DNA of 64,000 bases from Streptomyces griseicoloratus (GTDB lineage Bacteria; Actinomycetota; Actinomycetes; Streptomycetales; Streptomycetaceae), in assembly GCF_014534645.1 (NCBI RefSeq), contig NZ_JACVQF010000233.1, positions 41,819 through 105,818 of the forward strand, read 5' to 3'. Position 1 is the stretch's first letter; each line of letters opens with the position of its first letter. Below the pieces are notes generated by a model. That model had not been told where the DNA came from. It searched no databases and worked only from the letters and a program-made list of their open reading frames with translations. Made by a program: the position numbers and the translations under genes. This document shows positions 1 through 8,191 of this stretch, in pieces.

Positions 1-700
1 CCGCGAAGGCGACGGCCACGAGGGAGCCGTACAGCATGTGCGCGGTGGCGTAGGCGCCGGTGTAGGCGTCCCGCACCGCGTCCACCAGATGGCGCAGCGG
101 CATCAGGCGGGACAGGACGTCGAGCCAGGCCGGGCCGAGGGTCATCGGGAGCATCAGGCCGGACAGCAGCATCGACGGCATCGTCAGCGCGTTGATCGTG
201 GGCCCGAACTCCTGGGGCGTGCGGACCTTCATCGCGAGCGCGTACGACAGGGAGGCCAGAGCGACCGTGAGCACGGCGACGAAGGCGAAGCCGACGAGCA
301 CGCCGGGCAGCGGTGCCCTCAGGCCCATCACCACCGCCGCCAGCACCAGCAGCACCGCCTGGAAGACGAACAGCGTGGCGTCCCGCAGCACCCGGCCCAG
401 CAGCAGGGCCAGGCGGCTGACGGGCGTGACGCGCATGCGCTCGATCACGCCCTGGCCGTTCTCGACGATGACCGAGAAGCCCGCGAAGGAGGCGCCGAAC
501 AGGGCGAGTTGGAGCAGGAGCCCGGGGACCAGCAGCTGCCAGGAGCTGCCCCGGCCGCCGAGCGGCAGACCGGTCAGCAGCGGACCGAAGAAGACCAGGT
601 ACAGCAGGGGCATCAGGACGCCGAAGAGGAGCCCGAAGCGGGAGCGGAGGGACTGGCGCAGGTAGCGGCCGTAGACGAGAGCGGTGTCGTGGAGCAGCAT
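1..700 (-). CDS. ABC-2 type exporter permease (DrrB-like), C-terminus cut by window edge
   Basis: Integral membrane subunit of an ABC exporter. The frame opens at the ATG at 700 and runs off the left end of the window, so about 233 residues are present and the C-terminus is missing. The translation begins MLLHDTALVYGRYLRQSL and has several hydrophobic segments (for example around LLVPGLLLQLALFGASFAG). It keeps the family's late pattern of a small-residue-rich stretch with PSMLLSGLMLPM, typical of ABC-2 permeases of the DrrB/NodJ kind. It starts 18 bp after the stop of the ATPase gene at 719-1501, with an AGGA Shine-Dalgarno in the gap, so the two form an operon. The substrate cannot be read; drug or lipid export is usual for this family. 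Confidence 0.88.
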   Translation of the reverse strand, partial: MLLHDTALVYGRYLRQSLRSRFGLLFGVLMPLLYLVFFGPLLTGLPLGGRGSSWQLLVPGLLLQLALFGASFAGFSVIVENGQGVIERMRVTPVSRLALLLGRVLRDATLFVFQAVLLVLAAVVMGLRAPLPGVLVGFAFVAVLTVALASLSYALAMKVRTPQEFGPTINALTMPSMLLSGLMLPMTLGPAWLDVLSRLMPLRHLVDAVRDAYTGAYATAHMLYGSLVAVAFA

Positions 701-718
701 CGGAGGGTCCTGGGTGTC

Positions 719-1501
719 CTAGACGGCTACGGGGGTCGGGTCGGCCGGTGCGGTACCGCGGCCGGTGATGGCGAGGAAGGTGTCCTGCAGGGAGGCGTCG
801 GCCGAGCCGCCGTGCTCCCGCTTCAGCGCGCTCGGGGTGCCGTCGGCCACCACCACGCCCCGGTCGACGACGACCAGGCGGTCGGAGAGGGCGTCGGCCT
901 CGTCGAGGTAGTGGGTGGTCAGGAACACCGTGGTGCCGTGTTCGTCGCGCAGCCGGCGGACCAGGTCCCACAGTCCGGCGCGGCTGCCCGGGTCCAGGCC
1001 GGTGGTCGGCTCGTCCAGGAAGAGCAGCTTCGGCCGGTGGGTGAGCGCCATCGCGATGTCCAGCCGGCGCCGCTGGCCGCCGGAGAGCGCGGCGCACCTG
1101 CGGTCGAGCAGCCCGGTCAGGTCCAGGTCACGGGCCAGTTCCTCGGCGCGCTCGGCCGCCCGCGCCCTGGGCAGCCGGTACAGGCGGCCCTGGGTGACCA
1201 GCTCCTCCCGCACGGTGATCTGCCCGTCCACCCCGCCCGACTGCGCCACGTACCCGCACGCCCGGCGGACCCCGGCCGGGTCCCTCGCCAGGTCGTGACC
1301 GGCGACCGTGGCGGCGCCGCCGGTGGGGGCGAGCAGGGTCGTGAGCATCCGCAGGGTCGTGGTCTTGCCCGCGCCGTTGGGGCCCAGGAAGCCGAGGATC
1401 TCCCCTTCGCGGACGGTCAGGTCGATGCCGCGCACGGCCTGGACCGGGCCGCGCTTCGTCTCGAAGGTCCGGGCCAGACCGGCCGTACTGATGATTGCCA
1501 T
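719..1501 (-). CDS. ABC exporter ATP-binding protein (DrrA-like)
   Basis: Cytoplasmic ATPase that should energise the permease encoded just downstream. The 260-residue product has Walker A GPNGAGKT (residues 40-47), signature LSGGQRRR, Walker B LLFLDEPTTGLDP and the switch histidine in TTHYLDEAD. The extra residues after the core (about 220-260) match the DrrA-type C-terminal extension. I chose the ATG at 1501 (MAIISTAG) because it begins the conserved ABC fold; an upstream in-frame start at 1546 would add 15 unconserved residues and run into the promoter region. The gene is divergent from the TetR gene at 1582, which probably represses it. Substrate unknown. Confidence 0.93.
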   Translation of the reverse strand: MAIISTAGLARTFETKRGPVQAVRGIDLTVREGEILGFLGPNGAGKTTTLRMLTTLLAPTGGAATVAGHDLARDPAGVRRACGYVAQSGGVDGQITVREELVTQGRLYRLPRARAAERAEELARDLDLTGLLDRRCAALSGGQRRRLDIAMALTHRPKLLFLDEPTTGLDPGSRAGLWDLVRRLRDEHGTTVFLTTHYLDEADALSDRLVVVDRGVVVADGTPSALKREHGGSADASLQDTFLAITGRGTAPADPTPVAV

Positions 1502-1520
1502 GAAACCCAGAAAAACAGAG

Positions 1521-1540
1521 TCACTGAAATTTTGCAATGA
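1521..1540. promoter_or_regulatory. Possible TetR operator in divergent promoter region
   Basis: The 80-bp gap between the divergent ABC ATPase and TetR genes is much more AT-rich than its surroundings and holds an imperfect inverted repeat, TCACTGA...GCAATGA (arms agree at TCA-TG). A -10-like TAGGAT sits at 1570-1575, six bases before the TetR ATG, so the regulator mRNA may be nearly leaderless. Autoregulation is inferred from layout only. Confidence 0.35.
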
Positions 1541-1581
1541 CCCCAAGTTTTCATCGGCGCCAGCGAAGCTAGGATGCGTCC

Positions 1582-2223
1582 ATGGCCGAGGGGCTCAGGG
1601 AGCGGAAGAAGCGGCAGACCCGGCAGTACATCTCCGATGTCGCCACGGGTCTGTTCGTCGAGCGCGGCTTCGACGCCGTGACCGTGGCCGAGGTGGCCGA
1701 GGCCGCGAACGTCTCGGTGAACACCGTGTACAACTACTTCCCGGCCAAGGAGGACCTGTTCCTCGACCGCTCCAAGGGCGTGACCGACCGGCTCTCCCGC
1801 TGGGTGCGCGGCCGGCGTGACGGCGAGTCGGCCGCCGAGGCGGTCCTGCGCGAACTGCGCGAGGAGGTCGAGTCGGTCTCGCCCCGGATCGGCCTGATGG
1901 ACGGCTACGCACGCTTCATGAGGGTCATCCATGACTCGCCCGCCCTGCGCTCGCGGATGTGGGCGATCGGCCAGGAGGTCCTGCTCGACCTGGAGCGCAC
2001 GCTGCGCGAGGAGACCGGCGCCCCCGCGGACGACACGATGCCCGCCCTGATGGCCGGCCAGATCAACTGGCTGCACGGAACGGTCGTCGCGACCATCGGG
2101 CAGCGCATGCTCGCCGGCGGGAAGCCCGCCGAGGTCTCCCGGGAGGTGCTGCTGATGCTGGACGAGATGGAAGGGCTGTTGAGCGAGAAGGTGCTCAACT
2201 ACGCCGTCCGAGGCGCCGCATGA
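1582..2223 (+). CDS. TetR-family transcriptional regulator
   Basis: One-component repressor of 213 residues. The N-terminal helix-turn-helix is clear: VAEVAEAANVSVNTVYNYF at about residues 35-53, followed by the usual AKEDLF helix. The C-terminal ligand-binding part is unspecific. It is divergent from the DrrAB-like exporter operon (719-1501 and 1-700) with only 80 bp between the start codons, the standard arrangement for a TetR repressor of an efflux pump that also represses itself. The inducing ligand cannot be inferred. Leaderless or near-leaderless translation is likely because TAGGAT lies six bases before the ATG. Confidence 0.92.
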   Translation: MAEGLRERKKRQTRQYISDVATGLFVERGFDAVTVAEVAEAANVSVNTVYNYFPAKEDLFLDRSKGVTDRLSRWVRGRRDGESAAEAVLRELREEVESVSPRIGLMDGYARFMRVIHDSPALRSRMWAIGQEVLLDLERTLREETGAPADDTMPALMAGQINWLHGTVVATIGQRMLAGGKPAEVSREVLLMLDEMEGLLSEKVLNYAVRGAA

Positions 2224-2348
2224 CCCTCGGCGGTGTGATGTCCGTCATGTGAGACGTGACGCGCATTACTTACCGGTCACACAGCCCCTCACGACCGCTA
2301 GTGTCCGGCCGAGAGAACAAGGACAGCGCGTATCAGGGGAGTCGCACA

Positions 2349-3197
2349 GTGGCACGGAAGCTCGCCGTCATCGGAGCCGGTCTCATGGGATCCGGCATCG
2401 CCCAGGTCTCCGCGCAGGCGGGCTGGGACGTCGTCCTGCGCGACGTCACCGACGAGGCGCTCCGGCGGGGCACCGACGCCATCAAGGCGTCGTACGACAA
2501 GTTCGTCGCCAAGGGCAAGCTGGCGGCCGACGACGCCGAGGCCGCCCTCGCCCGCATCACCGCGACCACCGACCTGGACGCCGCGGCCGACGCCGACGTC
2601 GTCGTCGAGGCCGTCTTCGAGAAGCTGGAAGTCAAGCACGAGATCTTCCGCGCGCTCGACAAGCTCGCGAAGGACGACGCGGTCCTCGCCTCCAACACCT
2701 CCGCCATCCCGATCACCAAGATCGCGGCCGTCACGGAGCGCCCGGAGCGGGTCGTCGGCACGCACTTCTTCTCGCCGGTCCCGATGATGCAGCTGTGCGA
2801 ACTGGTGCGCGGCTACAAGACCAGTGACGAAACGCTCGCCACCGCGCGGGAGTTCGCCGAGTCCGTCGGCAAGACCTGCATCGTCGTCAACCGCGACGCC
2901 GCCGGCTTCGTGACCACCCGTCTCATCTCCGCCCTCGTCGTCGAGGCCGCCAAGCTCTACGAGTCGGGCGTCGCCACCGCCGAGGACATCGACCTCGCCT
3001 GCAAGCTGGGCTTCGGACACGCCATGGGGCCGCTGGCCACCGCCGACCTGACGGGCGTGGACATCCTGCTGCACGCCACGAGCAACATCTACACCGAGTC
3101 GCAGGACGAGAAGTTCGCCCCGCCGGAGCTGATGCGCCGGATGGTGGACGCCGGTGACATCGGACGCAAGAGCGGGCAGGGCTTCTACAAGCACTGA
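2349..3197 (+). CDS. 3-hydroxybutyryl-CoA (3-hydroxyacyl-CoA) dehydrogenase
   Basis: NAD(P)-dependent oxidation of (S)-3-hydroxyacyl-CoA to the 3-ketoacyl-CoA, in butanoate metabolism and beta-oxidation. The Rossmann motif GAGLMGSG starts at residue 9, and the conserved HFFSPVPMM with the catalytic histidine is at about residue 139; the C-terminal helical domain ends GRKSGQGFY, as in the family. I chose the GTG at 2349 because AGGGGAG lies 6-7 bases upstream and the resulting 282 residues is the normal family length; an ATG at 2256 would add 31 unconserved residues. It stands alone between the TetR gene and a STAS gene. It could supply or use 3-ketoacyl-CoA with the acetyltransferase at 19824. 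Confidence 0.95.
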   Translation: MARKLAVIGAGLMGSGIAQVSAQAGWDVVLRDVTDEALRRGTDAIKASYDKFVAKGKLAADDAEAALARITATTDLDAAADADVVVEAVFEKLEVKHEIFRALDKLAKDDAVLASNTSAIPITKIAAVTERPERVVGTHFFSPVPMMQLCELVRGYKTSDETLATAREFAESVGKTCIVVNRDAAGFVTTRLISALVVEAAKLYESGVATAEDIDLACKLGFGHAMGPLATADLTGVDILLHATSNIYTESQDEKFAPPELMRRMVDAGDIGRKSGQGFYKH

Positions 3198-3370
3198 CTC
3201 CGCACCCGCCCCGGAAACATCACACGCCGGGGTGAATTCGGTATCGGTTCGCTCACAGGCGGCAACCTGGGGCCGTTTCACGCAGTCAGAGGTTGCATCA
3301 CCGCACAGCACACCGAGCATCGGAACGACACCACTTCGCGGAGCACGAGACGCACGCACGGGGAGCGCAT

Positions 3371-3694
3371 ATGCACATCAGGGGCGACCACGTCGAGCTG
3401 GTCGTCGGGGGCCGCCTCGACGTCCGCAGCGCGGCGGACGCCCGAACGGTCCTGCACTCGGCCGTCGACGACGGAGTCGGCGACCTGGTCCTCGACCTGT
3501 CAGAGCTGGACTCCTGGGACGCCACCGGACTCGGTGTGATCATGGGGGCCCACCGGCGGGCCGGCCGCTGCGGCCGGCGGCTGGTGCTGCGCGGCGTGCC
3601 GCCGCAGATGCAGCGCCTGCTGGTGGCCACCCGGCTGCACCGGATCCTCGCCATCGAGGGCGGCCTCGGCGTGGAGAGCCTGCCCAGGGTGTGA
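3371..3694 (+). CDS. STAS-domain protein (anti-anti-sigma factor-like)
   Basis: A 107-residue single-domain STAS protein like the antagonists that bind anti-sigma kinases. The fold's strand-helix pattern is visible: LVVGGRLDVRSAADAR, then LVLDLSELDSWDATGLGVI. In phospho-regulated members the DSSG-like loop carries the target serine; here the loop is DATG, with Thr52 in that place, so phosphorylation would have to be on threonine or is lost. I chose the ATG at 3371 (MHIRGDHVE), preceded by GGGGAGCG, over an upstream ATG at 3293 that adds 26 residues unlike the family. No partner kinase is adjacent; the next gene is a large membrane P-loop protein. Confidence 0.85.
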   Translation: MHIRGDHVELVVGGRLDVRSAADARTVLHSAVDDGVGDLVLDLSELDSWDATGLGVIMGAHRRAGRCGRRLVLRGVPPQMQRLLVATRLHRILAIEGGLGVESLPRV

Positions 3695-3970
3695 CGCCCC
3701 GGGCAGGTGTGCCCGGGTGGGCGGGGGAGGCCGGGACGCTCCCTCACGGAAACGCCCGACGCACGCAATCCTCACGAGACTGTGACGTCTCGGGCGACGC
3801 GGTACCCCGGACTGTCGGAGATACTGAGCGAAGGTTTAGGGTTCGGCTGCCCGCTGCCCTGCAACCCACTGGCGGGCCCGGACCAGAAGCGACAGCGCGG
3901 TGTGCGGCAAGGCCGGGAGGGTGGTCCCGACCGGGACCCTGCACACGACGCTTTTGGGGGGCTTGAACCT

Positions 3971-6655
3971 ATGGACCCGAACAGCCGGGGACCCGAGGAG
4001 TACGGCCACGACGATGGGGGCCCCTCCCGGTCGAGTGAATTCGAGACCGGGGGAGGCCACACGCCGCGCCCGCGCCCGCCCAGGGATCCCCTTACACCCG
4101 ACTTCGGACAGCACGCGCCCGCGCTCGCCCGCACGGTGCAGCTCGTCTCCGGCGACTTCCTGCTCACCGTCAACCCCGTCGACGGCAGCGAGATCGAGGC
4201 CTGCCCGCCCGGCGAGCGGCCCGCCCGGCCCGAGAAGTTCACCGCGGCCGAACGCGCCGAGGTGGACCGCGCCGCCCGGCCGCCCGCCCCGCCCGGACCG
4301 GCACGGCCCGAACGGCCGCTCACGGCCCGCCAGGACGAGCGTGAACGCCTGGTGCGGCTGCTCGCCCGCGGCCGCTCCGTACGCCTCACCGGCCCCGCCG
4401 GCTCCGGCCGCACCAGCCTCCTCGACCTCGTCGCCGAGGACTGCGCCGACCTCGCACCCGACGGCGTGGTCCGCCTCAGCGGCTTCCACCGCACGGCCGA
4501 CGACCTGCTGTACGACCTCTTCTACGCCGTCCACCGCGCACCCCTGCACCGCCCGGATCGGATCGAACTCCTCGCGCACCTCAGGGAGGTCGGCGCGGTC
4601 GTCGTCCTCGACGACGTCGAGTTCGGCGGCGCCGCCCTCGACGAACTGCTGGAGGCCACCCCCGAGTGCGCCTTCCTCATCGGCGCGACGCCGGACGTGC
4701 CCGCGCCGTCCGCCGCCTCCGCCGTCGAGGAGGTCTTCCTCACCGGCCTGGACCGCTCCGACGGCGTGGAGCTGCTCCAGCGGGCCGCCGGACGCACCCT
4801 CACCGACGAGGAGGCCAACTGGGCCGGCGACCTCTGGTTCGAGTCCGAGGGCCTGCCGCTGCGCTTCGTCCAGGCGGGCGCCCTGCTGCGCCAGCGCGAC
4901 CGGCTGCGGGCCGGCGCCGACGCCGTCGACGAGTTCGGCGTCTTCGCGGACGCCCGCCCGGCCGACGACACGCCCTACGACGCCGCCGAGAGCGACGAGG
5001 TCCCGCTCCCGTCCCTCGGCGAGGCCGCCGCGCCCGCGCCGCTGCTCGCCTCCCGGCTGAGCGCCTCCGCCCAGGCCACCCTGGAGTTCGCCGTCGCCCT
5101 CGGCGGCGAGGTCCCGCACCAGGCCCACCTGCCCGCCCTGGTCGGCGACACCCACGCGGACGCCGCCCTCGGCGAGCTGGCCGACTGCGGCCTCGTCTCC
5201 CCGGTCGGCTCCCGCTACCGGCTGGCCGCCGGTGTGCTCACCCAGCTGGAGAGCGCCGGATACGCCGACGAGGCCCCCGCCAGGGCGCTGACGGCCGCCC
5301 AGCACTACGCCTGGTGGGCCGGGCACCCCTCGGTCACCCCGGAGCGCGTCTGCGCCGAGGCCGACGCCGTGCTGGCCGCCCTCGCCGTGCTGGTGCCGAG
5401 GACCACCCCGCCCGCCCAGGACGAGGAGAGCCCCGCCGTCCAGCTGGCCCGCACCGCGGCGCCCGCGTTCGCGGCCGGGCTGCACTGGAGCGCCTGGGAA
5501 CGGACGCTGCGCTCCGGCAGCGAGGCCGCCCGGCTCGCCGGCGACGTCGCCGAACAGGCCTACTTCCACCACGAACTCGGCATCCTCGCGCTGTGCGACG
5601 GACAGCTCGACCGGGCCCGCGCCGAGCTGGAGGCCTCCATCGGGCTGCGCGGCGCACTCTCCGACAAGCGCGGAGCCGTCGCGGGGCGCCGGGCCCTCGC
5701 CCTGGTCGCCGACCGCTCCGGGGACACGCCCGGCCCGGGCACCGCCGTGTCCGCTCCCGGCGTCCCCGAGGCCGTCGCCGGCGCCCCCGCGCACGGCCTC
5801 GGCCCCATGGCCGGGGACGAGGTGCCCGACGCCCGGCAGGAGGAGTCGGCGTCGCCGCCGGGGGGCGTGCCCGCCCCGTTCCCGCCGCTGCGGCCGTCCC
5901 CGCAGTCCCCGACGCTGGTGACCCACCGGGGCGCGTCCCCCGGCCCGTCCCACAAGGCCGGGACCGGCATCAAGGGCTTCGCCCGGCGCAACCTGGTCGC
6001 CGCCGGAGCGGGCGCGCTGCTCGTGGCCGTACTCGGCACGGTGGTGACGCTCGGCGCCACCTCGGACAACGACGCCGGTGACCCCTCCGACCGGGTGGGC
6101 GTCAACCCGTCGGCGAGCCAGGGCGTCGACGACGGCAGCCTCGGCGCCGACCGGGCGGGCGACGGCAGCGACGACTCCGCCGACACCGGCGAGGCCACCA
6201 GCCGGCCGACCGACCCCGGCCCGGACGGCACCTTCGGCACGTCCGACGACCCGACGCCGACGGAATCGTCCGGCCCGTCGGACGATCCGAGCGGTACCAA
6301 GAGCCCCGACGACTCGGACGAGCCCGACGGACCGAGCGGCTCGGGCAGCCCGGACGACCCGTCGTCGTCTTCGAAGCCGCCCACGTCGCCGAAGCCGACG
6401 GTGAAGCCGCCGACGTCCAAGCCGCCGACGTCCGAGCCGCCCACCTCGGAGCCGCCCACCTCCGACCCGCCCCCGACCTCCGAGAAGCCGACGTCCGAGC
6501 CGCCCCCGCCGTCGACACCGGAGACGTCCGACACGGCGAGCGGTCCCGTCTCCAGCGCCCCGGCGAGCACCACCGCGAGCGCGCCGCAGAGCAGCACGAG
6601 CAGCGACGCGGGATCGCCGAGCGGCTCCGGTCCGGCGACGGGCCAGGTGATCTGA
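3971..6655 (+). CDS. Large membrane-anchored P-loop (STAND-like) protein with Ser/Thr/Pro-rich external tail
   Basis: An 894-residue protein of unknown function. Residues about 130-330 look like a STAND-type NTPase: a P-loop GPAGSGRT at 141-148 and a Walker B-like VVVLDDVEFGG near 208-218. The invariant Walker A lysine is arginine (R147), so ATP hydrolysis is doubtful. A helical region follows (to about 580), then one strong membrane segment (LVAAGAGALLVAVLGTVV, about 675-692), then about 200 residues of Ser/Thr/Pro/Asp/Glu with PPTSEPPTS-type repeats, expected outside the cell. There is no signal peptide, so the topology is N-in/C-out. I chose the ATG at 3971; the frame is open to 3707 but the extension is low in coding character. 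Confidence 0.8.
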   Translation: MDPNSRGPEEYGHDDGGPSRSSEFETGGGHTPRPRPPRDPLTPDFGQHAPALARTVQLVSGDFLLTVNPVDGSEIEACPPGERPARPEKFTAAERAEVDRAARPPAPPGPARPERPLTARQDERERLVRLLARGRSVRLTGPAGSGRTSLLDLVAEDCADLAPDGVVRLSGFHRTADDLLYDLFYAVHRAPLHRPDRIELLAHLREVGAVVVLDDVEFGGAALDELLEATPECAFLIGATPDVPAPSAASAVEEVFLTGLDRSDGVELLQRAAGRTLTDEEANWAGDLWFESEGLPLRFVQAGALLRQRDRLRAGADAVDEFGVFADARPADDTPYDAAESDEVPLPSLGEAAAPAPLLASRLSASAQATLEFAVALGGEVPHQAHLPALVGDTHADAALGELADCGLVSPVGSRYRLAAGVLTQLESAGYADEAPARALTAAQHYAWWAGHPSVTPERVCAEADAVLAALAVLVPRTTPPAQDEESPAVQLARTAAPAFAAGLHWSAWERTLRSGSEAARLAGDVAEQAYFHHELGILALCDGQLDRARAELEASIGLRGALSDKRGAVAGRRALALVADRSGDTPGPGTAVSAPGVPEAVAGAPAHGLGPMAGDEVPDARQEESASPPGGVPAPFPPLRPSPQSPTLVTHRGASPGPSHKAGTGIKGFARRNLVAAGAGALLVAVLGTVVTLGATSDNDAGDPSDRVGVNPSASQGVDDGSLGADRAGDGSDDSADTGEATSRPTDPGPDGTFGTSDDPTPTESSGPSDDPSGTKSPDDSDEPDGPSGSGSPDDPSSSSKPPTSPKPTVKPPTSKPPTSEPPTSEPPTSDPPPTSEKPTSEPPPPSTPETSDTASGPVSSAPASTTASAPQSSTSSDAGSPSGSGPATGQVI

Positions 6656-6668
6656 GGCCCCTCGGCAC

Positions 6669-6709
6669 GCGTGAGGGCCGGGTCCGTCCGCCGGACCCGG
6701 CCCTCACGC
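6669..6709. terminator. Bidirectional hairpin terminator
   Basis: Perfect inverted repeat with 18-bp arms (6669-6686 GCGTGAGGGCCGGGTCCG and 6692-6709) and a 5-base loop, between the converging P-loop gene and nucS. No long T-run follows on either strand, which is common for Streptomyces terminators. Confidence 0.85.
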
Positions 6710-6720
6710 ATGCCGTCCGC

Positions 6721-7392
6721 TCAGAACAGCCGCAGCTTGTCGTCCTCGATGCCGCGCAGCGCGTCGTAGTCGAGCACCTGGCAGCCGATGCCGCGGTCGG
6801 TGGCCAGGACCCGGGCCTGCGGCTTGATCTCCTGGGCGGCGAAGACACCGCGCACCGGCGCGAGATGGGGATCGCGGTTCAACAGTTCCAGATAGCGCGT
6901 GAGTTGCTCCACGCCGTCGATCTCGCCACGGCGCTTGATCTCGACCGCGACGGTCCCGCCCTCGGCGTCCCGGCACAGGATGTCGACCGGGCCGATGGCC
7001 GTCGGGTACTCGCGGCGGATGAGGGTGTAGCCCTCGCCGAGCGTCTCGATGCGGTCGGCCAGCAGCTCCTGGAGGTGCGCTTCCACGCCGTCCTTGATCA
7101 GGCCCGGGTCCACGCCCAGTTCGTGCGAGGAGTCGTGGAGGATCTCCTCCATCGTGATGATGAGCTTTTCGCCCGCCTTGTTGACGACGGTCCACACGCC
7201 CGCCTCGTCGCCGGTGCCCTCCTTCAGCGTGCAGGGCGGCGACATCCAGTTCAGGGGCTTGTAGGCCCGGTCGTCGGCATGGATCGAGACGCTGCCGTCC
7301 GCCTTGACCAGGATGAGGCGGGGGGCCGAGGGGAGGTGGGCGGTGAGCCGCCCGGCGTAGTCCACGGAGCAGCGGGCAATGACGAGACGCAT
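6721..7392 (-). CDS. nucS: Endonuclease NucS (non-canonical mismatch repair)
   Basis: Mismatch-specific endonuclease that replaces MutSL in actinobacteria and some archaea, cutting both strands at G/T, G/G and T/T mismatches. The 223-residue product has an N-terminal dimerisation domain and a C-terminal RecB-like nuclease domain, with PD-(D/E)XK residues in GPVDILC (Asp137) and VAVEIKR (Glu151, Lys153). The end, KLRLF (219-223), resembles the sliding-clamp-binding peptide known for this family. I chose the ATG at 7392 ([16 protein letters not shown]), the usual NucS N-terminus; the frame is open further upstream to 7494 but that is intergenic. Divergent from the unknown gene at 7673. Confidence 0.95.
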   Translation of the reverse strand: MRLVIARCSVDYAGRLTAHLPSAPRLILVKADGSVSIHADDRAYKPLNWMSPPCTLKEGTGDEAGVWTVVNKAGEKLIITMEEILHDSSHELGVDPGLIKDGVEAHLQELLADRIETLGEGYTLIRREYPTAIGPVDILCRDAEGGTVAVEIKRRGEIDGVEQLTRYLELLNRDPHLAPVRGVFAAQEIKPQARVLATDRGIGCQVLDYDALRGIEDDKLRLF

Positions 7393-7672
7393 GGTCGGCA
7401 ACGCTACTCGACGGGCCGGGCCCGACGCGATTCGCGTCCCGGGGGGAGCCGGGGTGAGCCGCCCCACTTTTCCCATAAGGCCCATGTTGCGCACTGGCCG
7501 ATTGTGTCCCTAACCGAAGGGGCCCATCTGGGCATTCTCCTGGTGCGGTCACGTTCGGTTGCTTACGGTATTGAACGGGAGGTCGCGACGTGTGTACGGA
7601 GCGTGTTCGACATCGCGCACTCCCTTTACTGTCCGGCAACCCCTGCTGGTCGGGGGTGCGAGAGGAGAACCC

Positions 7673-8065
7673 ATGTCGCTCGACGTCTCACCGGCCCTAC
7701 TCGAAAAGGCCGAGCGAGGCGAGGTCGACGAAGCAGAATTCGTCGACTGCGTCCGGACCTCCCTGCCCTACGCATGGGAGATGATCAGCTCCCTGGTGGC
7801 ACAGCTGAAGGTGGACGGCGGAGCCTTCGCCGACAACCAGACGCCCCCGCCGGACGAGCAGGCACGCGGTCAGCTGCTGCGTGCGCTCGCGAGTGACGCG
7901 ATACGCGGCGCGCTGCAACGGCACTTCGGTGTGCGGCTGGCCTTCCAGAACTGCCACCGGGTGGCGGTGTTCCCGTTGGACTCCTCGGTCGACGAGACGC
8001 TGGCCCGTTTCACCTCGGTGCGCAGCCAGTTGCTGAACCAGTCGCCGGAACTGCGCGACTGCTGA
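7673..8065 (+). CDS. Conserved hypothetical protein, 130 residues
   Basis: Small soluble acidic protein that I cannot assign to a function. It begins MSLDVSPALLEKAERGEVDE and has two mostly helical stretches separated by a PPPDEQARG linker (about residue 60). There is no signal peptide, membrane segment or metal motif. The ATG at 7673 is preceded by AGAGGAG at good spacing. I have a weak memory that similar proteins are widespread in Streptomyces and related actinobacteria next to nucS, which would make it a lineage-specific conserved protein. It faces the monooxygenase gene convergently with a hairpin between them. Confidence 0.8.
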   Translation: MSLDVSPALLEKAERGEVDEAEFVDCVRTSLPYAWEMISSLVAQLKVDGGAFADNQTPPPDEQARGQLLRALASDAIRGALQRHFGVRLAFQNCHRVAVFPLDSSVDETLARFTSVRSQLLNQSPELRDC

Positions 8066-8080
8066 GGCGGATGGTCGCTC

Positions 8081-8129
8081 GCTTGCCGCTCCGTACGCGG
8101 GAGGTGCAGTCTGTACCGGAGCGGCAAGC
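8081..8129. terminator. Hairpin between convergent genes
   Basis: Inverted repeat with 13-bp perfect arms (8081-8093 GCTTGCCGCTCCG and 8117-8129) around a 23-base loop, in the gap between the converging genes ending at 8065 and 8192. Probably a shared terminator; the large loop lowers confidence. Confidence 0.55.
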
Positions 8130-8191
8130 TCCCCGCCGGGCCCGGAGTTCGCCGGGTCCGCCCGAGTCCGCGGGCACCGCGGCCGGGCCGT

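Noticed and set aside
38-1540. 500-codon open frame on the plus strand
   Set aside because: Antisense of the ABC exporter genes; its product is a Gln/His/Arg/Gly-rich low-complexity sequence with no motifs.
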